Positions 54,466 through 63,538 of a stretch of DNA of 64,000 nucleotides are shown here, piece by piece (within the stretch, counting starts at the first letter, position 1; each line of letters starts with the position of its first letter). The notes under the pieces are model-generated. The model saw nothing but the letters and a program-made list of their open reading frames with translations, was not told where the DNA came from and made no database searches. The DNA is from Rhodospirillales bacterium (lineage in GTDB: Bacteria > Pseudomonadota > Alphaproteobacteria > Rhodospirillales > Defluviicoccaceae), in the NCBI GenBank assembly GCA_016712595.1, contig JADJQT010000001.1, forward strand, positions 434,001 to 498,000. The letters run 5' to 3'. The translations under genes and the position numbers were made by a program.

Positions 54466-56586
54466 ATGGCGATTTTTTCGAGAATTTCAGACGTCGACCT
54501 TCCCGTCGGACTGGTGTGCGAGCCTTCGGGGCGAAACCCGGCCTTCGAGGTGGCGTTTACCGCCGACGGCGACGTGCCGTTTCCACAGGTAATTTTGAGA
54601 GCTCAAGGTCGTGAATATCTGATCAACGGTGATGCAATTCGTTCGGCTCCGGCAACGACCGAAGAGAGCAGAACGTATCTGGCGGACATCCCTTCGAATC
54701 TGTTCGGGCCTGGCGAGATCGAGATCCAGGTGGAGGGGTGCCTTAAATCCGACATTCGCTGGGCCGGTGGCGGGGACTGGGTCAAGGCGTTCTGTCGTCT
54801 GCGCATCGAAGGCGCACCGCGTCCTGCCCGCGCGTCTGCGGGACCGGATGCCTCGCAGGTCAAGCTGCACTTCGGAATTCATAAACACATGCACCAACCT
54901 TACTACAATACGACCGATCCAAATTACTGGGACGGAGAGAAGGACGGCATCTTCGGTTCGCGCGGCGGCAACTACACTGATTTCGTGCCGGCGGCAGTCT
55001 GGCAATACGCGAATGGGGACCTGGGACACGCGGGTTTGTCGACGAGCTGGAGCGGCTCTTTGATCGAACAGCTCGACCGCTGCGCTCGCGACGGACTGTG
55101 CGGAGGCCGCTTCTCGGGATGGAACAACGCCCTGCGCGGATTGGCCGACGCACGGACGGAACTCGGCAATCCCCGCTGCGATTTTACCGCCTTCGGCTTT
55201 TTCCATCCGCTCATGGCGCTCATTCCGGCGCGCAATATCGTCAGGCAGATCGAATGGCATCGCCGCTGCATCCGCGACGCCTTTGACATTGACGCCTCAC
55301 GCATCCTTTTCCCGCCAGAGACCGCCTTTCATGTGCGGATGATTCCGGCGCTGATCGAGGCGGGGATCGATGCGGTGATCTACGATTCGATCCATCGTTT
55401 CCGCGCCTGCCGGGATTATCCTTACGCTGGCATCAACGAAGGTATGCTGCCTCCCAATCCGGCCGAGCAGGTGAACCCGCCGGTGGACGACTGGCTGCAG
55501 ATGCAAAACATCTGGGCGGGCTCGAAGATCGCCCCCTCGCTGCTCCGCCCGGAATACGTCGAATACATCGATCCCGACGGCGCCAGCCATAAGATCATCG
55601 CCGTGCCAGCGGAGCGCTACATCGGCAACGAGGACGCCCGCGGCGGCTTCGGCGCGTTGCAGTACCCGAGCGTCATGGGCCAAGTCTATGATCAGATCGT
55701 CGCCACCGGCACCTACGATCCCAAGCATCCGCCGTTCTTCCTGCTGCACTCAGATGGTGACAATCACGGCGGTGGCGCCGACAGCTACTACCACCACAAC
55801 ACCGCCGGTCTGGTCGCATGGTTGCAGGAGGATCCACGCTTCGAGCTGACCGCAATCCGCGACTATCTCGACCGGTTCCCGCCGGACCCGGCACAGGCGG
55901 TGCATATCGAACCCGGCTCGTGGGCGGGCGCTGATAACGGCGATCCGCAGTTCATGAAGTGGTTCAGCCGTTACGATCAGCCCTACTCGCCGGACCTCAA
56001 CTCCTGGGCCGTGCTGACCGCTTTCCAGAACGTCGTCCATTCGCTCGAAGACGCCGAGCCCGATCATCCGATGCTGCCCCATGCGGTGCGTCTCATGCTG
56101 ACAGCGGAGACCAGCTGCTACTGGTATTGGACCGGCCAGACCAACTGGGACCAGCAGGTCACCAACGCCGCCAACATGGGATACGGACAACTGCGCGGGG
56201 CGATGGATGCTCTACTCGCCGCCCGCCGCGACCGCACGCCACCCACGATCTTCGCGCCCTGGGTCACGCCCGAAAACCCCGGCGGCAAGCGGTGGGGGCA
56301 GGGTTGTTTGCTCGATGCGCCGCGCGAGGGCACGGTGCATACCTTTATCTCTGATATCAGCGGCGTCGTGCGCGTAACGCTCGTGTTGCGTGCTGGCGGC
56401 AGCGAGACGCGCATCGCGATGACAGATCACGGCCCGTATCCATCGCAAACTGGCGCCGCGTTGACCTCACACTATTATACGGCGGCTTTGCCGGTCGGCG
56501 TGGGGGACGTGCGCTACTTCATCGAAGCCGAAGACACCGGTGGTGCCGTCGCCCGTAGCGCGCTCGAGCGCGTTTTCCTGGCGTAA
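54466..56586 (+). CDS. Glycoside hydrolase family 57 protein
   Basis: 706 residues. The first 135 form a beta-rich domain, then the GH57 catalytic (beta/alpha)7 barrel opens with LHFGIHKHMHQPYYN, the H-x-H-Q-P motif of the family. The likely nucleophile block is ILFPPETAFHVRMIP, and the acid/base region includes LLHSDGDNHGGGADSYY. A C-terminal beta-sandwich starts near residue 600. GH57 enzymes are alpha-amylases, 4-alpha-glucanotransferases or branching enzymes acting on alpha-glucan. The branching enzyme gene nearby supports a glycogen role. Activity is not decided by motifs alone. No signal peptide, so cytoplasmic. Confidence 0.85.
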   Translation: MAIFSRISDVDLPVGLVCEPSGRNPAFEVAFTADGDVPFPQVILRAQGREYLINGDAIRSAPATTEESRTYLADIPSNLFGPGEIEIQVEGCLKSDIRWAGGGDWVKAFCRLRIEGAPRPARASAGPDASQVKLHFGIHKHMHQPYYNTTDPNYWDGEKDGIFGSRGGNYTDFVPAAVWQYANGDLGHAGLSTSWSGSLIEQLDRCARDGLCGGRFSGWNNALRGLADARTELGNPRCDFTAFGFFHPLMALIPARNIVRQIEWHRRCIRDAFDIDASRILFPPETAFHVRMIPALIEAGIDAVIYDSIHRFRACRDYPYAGINEGMLPPNPAEQVNPPVDDWLQMQNIWAGSKIAPSLLRPEYVEYIDPDGASHKIIAVPAERYIGNEDARGGFGALQYPSVMGQVYDQIVATGTYDPKHPPFFLLHSDGDNHGGGADSYYHHNTAGLVAWLQEDPRFELTAIRDYLDRFPPDPAQAVHIEPGSWAGADNGDPQFMKWFSRYDQPYSPDLNSWAVLTAFQNVVHSLEDAEPDHPMLPHAVRLMLTAETSCYWYWTGQTNWDQQVTNAANMGYGQLRGAMDALLAARRDRTPPTIFAPWVTPENPGGKRWGQGCLLDAPREGTVHTFISDISGVVRVTLVLRAGGSETRIAMTDHGPYPSQTGAALTSHYYTAALPVGVGDVRYFIEAEDTGGAVARSALERVFLA

Positions 56587-56702
56587 TAAACGCTGCATCG
56601 CGTCGGCCGCCGTCACAATTCGGTCGCAGGCTCTTCACCACGGCGTCATCCGCCAATCGCTAACCTACGGACTTTCCTTAATAGAACCATGGGAGAGGTC
56701 GT

Positions 56703-57603
56703 ATGTTCATGTGGGCGACCGCGGGGGCGCTCGCCCTGATTCTCGCCAGCACTAATGCCTGGGCCCATCAATACTGCGATGACGACTCGGTACGTATCCT
56801 TCTCGCCAACGATGACGGCTACGAGGCCCCTGGTATTCAGGCGATGCGGGCGGCACTGATCGCCGCCAGCCATGATGTGACCATGGTGGCGCCGGCACAA
56901 AGCCAGAGCGGAAGCGGTGCAGCGCTGAGCCGTGGTCTTGTCAGCGTGACCAATCCGGAGGCGGGCATCTATGCGGTTGCCGGAACGCCGGCGACGACGG
57001 TTCTGCTGGGGGTGAGTTCGATTCTGGCGACACACAATCCAACCTCGTGGTCTCGGGCATCAACAACGGCGCCAACATTGGCTCGGCAGCGCCGATCTCC
57101 GGGACAGTCGGCGCGACGATTGCCGCGATCACCCAGTTCGTCGTGCCGATTCCGGCAATCGCGGTGTCGACGGACCTTGCGGGCGGATCAAGCGCCGATC
57201 CCACCCTTCCGCCAACGTCGCGCGCTTCAACGACTTCGCTGCCTTCACCGTCACCGTGATCGGACGGCTGGTCGATCAGGCGTGCGCCACCCATGCATCG
57301 CTGCTTCCGGGGCGGACGGCGCTCAACATCAACTATCCGGCGTTGTCGCCGGCTTCAGGTCGCGGGCGTAAAGATGGCCGCCCAGGGGCTCCGGCCAGCC
57401 TACCAGATCGGCTATGCGCCCATCGGCGATGGCCAGTATGTGCCGGCGATCTCCATTCCCCCGGCGGATACGACGTGCCCAAGTCTGATACCACCTTTTA
57501 TCGCGCCGGCTATGTCACCATCGTGCCGATTGATGGCGACTACACCGCTGCGACCAGCGTGCGCAACCAGATGGCGGCGATGCTCGTTGGCCTCCAGCCT
57601 TAA
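56703..57603 (+). pseudogene. surE: Exported SurE-like nucleotidase/phosphatase, multiply frameshifted
   Basis: A signal peptide (MWATAGALALILASTNAWA) precedes the SurE metal motif VRILLANDDGYEAPGIQAMR. SurE is a 5'/3'-nucleotidase with a D-D metal site; secreted versions exist. The remaining blocks are spread over frames: VVSGINNGANIGSAAPISGT, AFTVTVIGRLVDQACATH, TALNINYPALSP, VAGVKMAAQGLRPAYQIG, FYRAGYVTIVPIDGDYT, ending GLQP. I count four frame changes, mostly in C or G runs, for example AATCCAAC where AATCCCAAC is expected. The remaining amino-acid blocks are well kept, so the loss is recent or is sequence error. Confidence 0.8.
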
Positions 57604-57825
57604 GGTATGAGAGGCGGGCTGCCGTGGGCAGACCGTGGCTCGCGCGTCAAGGTCGTTCCGTGCGGCGTCTGCGGTCGCCCGGACCGGCGCACCGCGACGG
57701 GGGCGCGTTGCGATGACGGTATTGTGACGGACAAACGACTTCCGTTCCCTTGCGATCAGGGCTACCCATTCACGCGCCGTCGGTGAGTTGAACATCGGGT
57801 TTATCGTCAAACTGCGGAGGCGGGT

Positions 57826-58428
57826 ATGTCAGGAGCGCACGCGAGGGCCGGCGGGCGGGCGGGCACGACAGTACGGCGACATGCCGGGGTGGTGATGCTT
57901 TTGCATTGGCTGACGGTGATTGCCATCGTTGCCAACCCAATTCTCGTCTGGGTGCGCGAAGACATCGAGGATCGGGGACTGCGCACGCTGCTGATCGATG
58001 TTCACAAGAGCATCGGCGTCACCGTGCTGGTGCTGGTGCTGTTGCGGCTCGCCGTTCGCCAAGTGGTCGATGCCGATCCGGCGCGCGACTGGTTATCGCC
58101 GCGGATGTTCCGTCTGTCGCGGATTGGCCATGCCGCGCTCTATGTCCTGCTGCTGGCAACGCCGGTATTTGGTTGGTTGACGTCGAACGCCTACGGTTAT
58201 GGCGTCTCACTGTTCGGCTGGGTTGATCTGCCGTCGCTGGTCGGCAAGGACAAAGCACTCGCCGATGTGCTGGGTGAGTGCCATGAGCTTGCAAGCTTCG
58301 CGCTGCTGGGGCTTGCCGGGGCGCATGCGGTGTTGGCCATCGGCCATCACGTGCTGCTGCGTGACCCGACTCTGGTCAGCATGCTACCGTTCGGCCGTCG
58401 CCCGGCCCGGCCTGCGGCCGGCGAGTGA
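57826..58428 (+). CDS. Cytochrome b561-family protein
   Basis: A 200-residue inner-membrane diheme protein with four transmembrane helices. Heme-ligand histidines occur in MLLHWLTVIAI, LIDVHKSIGVTVLVL, LGECHELASFALLG and AHAVLAIGHHVLL. Family members transfer electrons from quinol, often to superoxide or periplasmic acceptors. The conserved YGYGVSLFGWVDLPSLV loop is present. It sits between the SurE-like gene and glgB with no clear functional link. It ends 19 bp before the convergent glgB stop, and a weak hairpin (58432-58448) lies between. Confidence 0.9.
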   Translation: MSGAHARAGGRAGTTVRRHAGVVMLLHWLTVIAIVANPILVWVREDIEDRGLRTLLIDVHKSIGVTVLVLVLLRLAVRQVVDADPARDWLSPRMFRLSRIGHAALYVLLLATPVFGWLTSNAYGYGVSLFGWVDLPSLVGKDKALADVLGECHELASFALLGLAGAHAVLAIGHHVLLRDPTLVSMLPFGRRPARPAAGE

Positions 58429-58447
58429 CCAACCGGCCGTTTGCCGG

Positions 58448-61400
58448 TCAACCGGCGAGCGGTGCCGGCTCGAAAATGAGCGCGGTCAAGGCCGGCACGG
58501 TGAGGCGGATGGAGAACTCCCGCCCGTGCCAGGGAATGTCTTCTGCTTCGACGGCTTGTGCGCGGGCGGCGGTCGCAGCGCCGCCGAAGCGCGCAGCGTT
58601 GCTGTCGAAGATCTCATGGTAGCTTACGGGGAAGGGCACGCCGATGCGGTGATCGATCCATGAGATTGCGGAAAAATTGGCGATGAACAGCAAAGTCCGG
58701 CGAGGGTCACGAGCCTTGCGCAGAAACGCGATGACACTCTCGTCGCCGTTATCGACCTCCAGCCATTCGAAGCCAGCGGAATGGAAGTCGACCTCAAAGA
58801 GCGCCGGCTGTGATCGATAAAAGCAATTGAGGTCCTGGAAGAACCAGGTGAGTGCCCGGTTCGGCGCCTTATTCATCGCGCGCCATTCGAGGCCGTGCTG
58901 GTGGTCCCATTCGCCTTCCTGACCGAATTCACCCCCCATGAACAGCAGCTTCTTGCCCGGATGGGCATACATGTAGGTGAACAGCAAACGCAGGTTGGCG
59001 AATTTCTCCCATTCTTCACCTGGCATCTTGCCGAGAAGTGAGCGTTTCAGGTGCACGACTTCATCGTGGGAGAGCGCGAGAATGAAATTCTCGTTGAAAG
59101 CATAGACGATGCTGAAAGTGAGGCGGTGGTGGTGCCAGCGTCGATCCTCCGGCGGCACCGCCATATAGGCGAGGATGTCGTGCATCCAGCCCATGTTCCA
59201 TTTGAAGCCGAAGCCGAGGCCGCCTTGGTCGGTGGGGCGTGAGACGTTGGGCCAGGAGGTCGATTCTTCGGCGATCATCAGCACACCCGGAAAACGGGCG
59301 TGCAGGATCGAATTTGTGTGCTTGAGAAATTCGATGGCCTCGAGGTTCTCCTTCCCGCCGTACTGATTTGGCACCCAGCCGCCGTAGGCTGGACGCGAAT
59401 AATCGAGATAGAGCATCGAAGCCACGGCATCGACCCGCAACCCGTCAAAGTGGTAACGCTACACCCAGAAGAGCGCATTGGCGATAAGGAAGTTCTCAAC
59501 CTCGTGCCGACCGTAATTGAAGATCAGGGTGCCCCAATCAGGGTGCTCTCCCTTCCTGGGGTCGGCATGTTCATAAAGATGAGTCCCGTCGAACCAGGCA
59601 AGCGCATGCGCATCCTTGGGGAAATGGCCCGGAACCCAGTCGAGGATCACGCCAATGTCGTCACGGTGACAGCGGTCGATGAAGGCCATCAGGTCCTCGG
59701 GTGAGCCAAAACGCGAACTCGGAGCGTAAAAATTAGAAACTTGATAACCCCATGACGGCTCGTAGGGGTGTTCGGCGATCGGCATCAGCTCAATGTGGGT
59801 GAAACCCATCGACTTGACGTACGGAACGAGCCTCTCCGCGATCTCACGGTAGGTCGGTGGACAATTATCGGCTCCGCGCATCCATGAACCAAGATGCACT
59901 TCGTAGATGGTCGTCGGCTCCTTCCAGGGATTGCGGGCGCGGCGTGCGTCCATCCACGCATGGTCCTGCCAGGCATAAGTGTCATCGATCCGATGAACGA
60001 CGCTGGCGGTCGCGGGAGGCACTTCGGTAAAGAACGCGTAGGGGTCTGATTTCAGAAAAACATGGCCTCTGCGCGAGCGCATCTCGTATTTGTAAAGGGT
60101 GCCCTCACCGAGACCGGGAATGAAGATTTCCCATACACCGGAGAGGCCGTGGCGTTGCATCTGGGAGAGCAGACCGTTCCATGCATTGAACGGGCCGACG
60201 ACGCTTACGCCGTCGGCATCCGGCGCCCAGACCGCGAAAGTGACGCCGTCGGTGCCATCGACCTGCCGCACATGGGCGCCTAATCGCTCGAAAATTCGGT
60301 AATGGTTGCCCTCGCCATACAGCCGCAGGTCCTCGGCCGTGAGCATGAAGTCAGTGAACGCGTAACTATCCGAGATCAGTTGCGAAGCGCCATCGGCCTG
60401 GAACACCCGCAGGCGATAGTCGCGGCAAGGGTGAGGAAGAATGACCTCAAATAATCCGGCGGGATCGATCTGCTGCATCACAGAGATGACGGACGGCATC
60501 TCGACGGTTTCGACGTGAACGGCGCGCGCCCCCGGTTGCAGTGTCCGGACAACACTGCCGGTCATCGGTGCCGGCAGCTCGTGCGGCCCGAGGATGGAGA
60601 ACGGCGAGCGATGTCGTCCCGAGGTAATCCGCTCAATCTCGCTATGGGGCAGGCTGGGGCGGGGCGAGCGATCTTCGACAAGCAGGCGAAATCCACTGCG
60701 GTCGTGCCGCATTTCGGCGATGATCGGCGCGAACAATCGCGCGCCGTCCACATCAGTGTGAATCGCGTCGATGTGATAGCGCTCGATCCAGAACGTGGCG
60801 TTCGACAGCAGCACGCTGCGGACCTCTCCCTCGTCGAGATCGAAACGTGGTGCCCGCGTTTTGCTGGCCGACCGCTCGTAAAGCCGCGTTCCGTCGAACC
60901 AGACCAGCAGCGCGGATGGCGAGGGAAAGTCGAAAGCCTTATCAGCAAGCACGACGCCGATACCCTGTGCGTGGCAGGTACGGATGTAGGCGCGCAACAC
61001 CCTCGGACGAGCGAGCGCGAACAGGCCGGCGCGCTCGCTACCGGATAAAGACAACTCGACGAAGGAGCAGCCGTCAGCGCGCGCGGACGGGATTGCCTTT
61101 ACAGCGTCGTCCGCCGACAGCCCGGCGCCGGTCGCCAAGTCGGGCTCTGTGGCAAGGACGCCGCGATCACGCACGGTGGCGTTCACGCGCTCGTTGAGCC
61201 AATGCTCGTCATCCCAGCCATCTAAGGTGGCCGTAACGTCGACGATTGACGCAAAATTCGGTGCCGGTTCGGCGCGCATCGCGAACGGGTCGGATTTGAG
61301 GAACAGGGCGCCTTGCGGTGTCTTGATCTCGAATTTGTAGAGCGCTCCATCCGGTACGCCGGGGATGAACAATTCCCAGATGCCGCAATCGCTGACCCGC

Positions 61401-62020
61401 TGCATCGCATGGCGCCGGCCATCCCAGTCGTTGAATGTGCCGACGACGCTGACGCGCTCTGCCCCCGGCGCCCATAAGGCGAATTCGACGCCCGGGGTTC
61501 CATCGCGCAGACCCGGGCGTGCACCGAGCTTTTCAAAGAGGCGCACGTGCAGGCCGGCGGAAAAACGCCGCTCATCGTCTTGTGAAAAGCGCGGCTCGGC
61601 AAATCGGTAGGCATCGGCAACGCACAGGGGCGGCTGCTCGCCGGCGAACGTAAGGAACTGGTAGCCGGCAGCAACGCGGTCTTCAGGTAGCATCGTTTCG
61701 AACAGGCCATCGGGATGGCGTCGGCACATTTCAAACTGTGCGCCGGTGGGGCCGGGCGTCTGCAAGACGACTCGCTCAACGTGCGGCAAGAAAGCCCGAA
61801 CCACCGTCGTTTCTCTGCCCGCGCCGGGATGCGGGCCGAGCACACGATGCGGAACATCATGTCGCGTCTGCACAATCCTTTCGATTTCGCTTTCTGCCAA
61901 CACTGAGAGCGGTGCGAGGCGTGCACGCGCCGCCGCCGACAAAGCCGGCGAGGGCGCTGCCCGATCCGGGTGGGCGTCGCCTGCCGTTTGGCTCAAATCG
62001 ATTCTTGGATCGTCAACCAT
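58448..62020 (-). pseudogene. glgB: Extended GlgB (1.5 modules) glycogen branching enzyme interrupted by one amber codon
   Basis: 1,190 codons in a single frame, broken only by TAG at 59459-59461 where relatives read E in FW-x-ERYHFDGLRVDAV. GlgB makes alpha-1,6 branches in glycogen. The C-terminal 735 residues (from about residue 457, SEIERITSGRHRSPFSILG) are a full GlgB with CBM48 and the barrel: GVILDWVPGHFP, RVDAVASMLY with the nucleophile, IAEESTSWPNV with the acid/base, and ALSHDEVVHLK. The first 456 residues repeat the N-terminal domain, CBM48 (VEFALWAPGAERVSVVGTFN) and a shortened barrel ending FWIERYHIDAIHTDVDGARLF, which lacks the later catalytic parts. If the amber is real, translation stops before the nucleophile. 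Confidence 0.88.
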
Positions 62021-62488
62021 TGTGTTCGCCCGGCCGTCATCGCCCCGGTGCTTGCGCGTCCACTCGTGCGTTCAATTCATACGCGCTACGCCAAACTAAC
62101 GACGTCTGCTGCGTAGGGACAACCCAAGCGCATCCAAAAAATGATTGTTGTTAACAACTTGTCGCAACGTGCACAGTTGATTTCGCACTCGCAGCAAAGC
62201 TATTCGCTCTGGTGCCATCGGTCAAGGCTCCTGCACGTCGTCAGGCGTCTCGCCGGCGAATGACGAACGCGGTTGCTCTTGGCCGCTCCGGACGCCTACT
62301 GTGGTGGCGCTTCCGGGGAGTAGTCGACCTCCAGATTTTGCGAGGTGTGCGCGTCAACATGCTTGGCTTCGGCCATGGCGCGTTCGGTCAGACCGGCTTG
62401 ACGAGACCGATAGCTCGAACGCGCAAAGGGAACCGGTTGCGCGTTCATGTCATGGTTGGCCCCACCAGTCTCCGCAGAGAAGACGTCG
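62021..62488. other. Intergenic region between glgB and the GDT1-like gene
   Basis: About 468 bp. The part next to glgB includes AT-rich sequence (AAAAAATGATTGTTGTTAAC near 62135), likely glgB promoter. A 50-codon minus-strand frame (62296-62448) is listed separately. No RNA gene or terminator was recognised. Confidence 0.45.
62296..62448 (-). CDS. Possible small protein (50 aa)
   Basis: A short frame from ATG 62448 giving MNAQPVPFARSSYRSRQAGL and ending EVDYSPEAPPQ. It is hydrophilic, without repeats or membrane segments. No strong ribosome site was seen. It is divergent from the GDT1-like gene. I do not recognise the family, and it may be spurious. Confidence 0.25.
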   Translation of the reverse strand: MNAQPVPFARSSYRSRQAGLTERAMAEAKHVDAHTSQNLEVDYSPEAPPQ

Positions 62489-62767
62489 ATGCACCAACTC
62501 TGGACAATATTTCTTACTGTGTTGCTCGCGGAATTGGGGGACAAGACCCAGTTCGCGACCCTGCTGTTCGCGTCGGACGGACGGCAGGATCCTCGCTGGG
62601 TGTTCGCCGCGGCAGCGGGAGCACTGGTGACCTCGACCGCGATTGCCGTCGCGTGCGGGTCGTTCGCTCAGCAATACCTTGCCGTGCTGCCACTCAAGCT
62701 CATCGCCGGCGTCTGCTTCGTGGCGATTGGATTGTGGACGATCTGGGAATACTTCGCCTCTCCCTAA
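62489..62767 (+). CDS. Single-module GDT1/UPF0016 (TMEM165) family transporter
   Basis: 92 residues from ATG 62489, with three hydrophobic helices and the family cation-site motif ELGDKTQFATLLF in helix one. GDT1 proteins carry Mn2+ or Ca2+ against protons. Most have two such modules, but here there is only one, which would need to dimerise or pair with another single-module protein. The second motif-bearing half is not found nearby. A frame to 62447 adds 14 non-conserved residues. Confidence 0.85.
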   Translation: MHQLWTIFLTVLLAELGDKTQFATLLFASDGRQDPRWVFAAAAGALVTSTAIAVACGSFAQQYLAVLPLKLIAGVCFVAIGLWTIWEYFASP

Positions 62768-63001
62768 ATCCCGCCTTACCCGAGAGATGTTCTGTCGTGC
62801 GTTCGCGCGCAGCGCCGGTCGCGTTGTAAAGGGCGGCGGCCGACCGCCATTGCATTGCCGCAGGTGCAAAGACCTTTGGCCCTTAAAAGGAGATAAATGC
62901 ACTGGATAGGTTAATTATCCTGTGATACCCTCTCTAAGTTAGAACAAAACACGAACGCTGTTGGGGCTCATCCGGCTGGCGCTTCATCGACGGAGACGGC
63001 G

Positions 63002-63520
63002 ATGGTTGATCTGAAAAAGAGTTGGGTACGCTTTCGCAATTTACCGGACGACGTCGTTGACACGATGCCGGAACATATTCGCGCGACCTTCCTTGCCGCC
63101 CGTCAATACGACTTTGACGTCGAGTTGCTCTGTCCGCAGGTCAACGTCCCGGGTACGCGCCGCGCGAGTCGCCGCTTCGTGTTGGTGTCAGACGACGCAA
63201 GCGAGCCGGCCAGCGGTGGTCCGCTCGAATTCGACCTCGCGGCGCTCGCTGCCGATGTCTGCGCCGCGCGACGCACGTTCGTTATTTCCACGCAGCAGTC
63301 GGTTGACATCTATGCGGCGGCCTATGCTGCTGCGGTCGAAGACCTGATCAGTGGCTACGACATTTCGCTCGTCGTCGAGACGCGGCCGGCCTTCGCCGAT
63401 GCCTGGATGCGCACGCTGCTGTCGCTGGGACGGGGCGGGGTCGCCGGCCCGCGGGAGACCGGCCGTGGGCCGCGCAAGACACCGTCATTGCCACGACGTG
63501 CTGAATCAAAAGCTCAGTAG
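63002..63520 (+). CDS. Hypothetical protein (172 aa)
   Basis: A soluble protein, MVDLKKSWVRFRNLPDDVVD at the start, then a mixed alpha/beta body (RRFVLVSDDASEPAS, FDLAALAADVCAARRTFVIS, DLISGYDISLVVETRPAFAD), and a basic tail rich in R, G and P. I do not recognise the family. The start ATG at 63002 fits a preceding GGAGACGGCG region. It is convergent with the GNAT gene, 18 bp apart. Confidence 0.65.
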   Translation: MVDLKKSWVRFRNLPDDVVDTMPEHIRATFLAARQYDFDVELLCPQVNVPGTRRASRRFVLVSDDASEPASGGPLEFDLAALAADVCAARRTFVISTQQSVDIYAAAYAAAVEDLISGYDISLVVETRPAFADAWMRTLLSLGRGGVAGPRETGRGPRKTPSLPRRAESKAQ

Positions 63521-63538
63521 AGTTCGCCGGCCGAAGAA

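Noticed and set aside
59459..59461. TAG recoding (for example pyrrolysine or amber suppression) to explain the glgB stop
   Set aside because: TAG is used as a normal stop in gcvPB (9061), groEL (36395) and rnhA (16092), so general recoding is unlikely.
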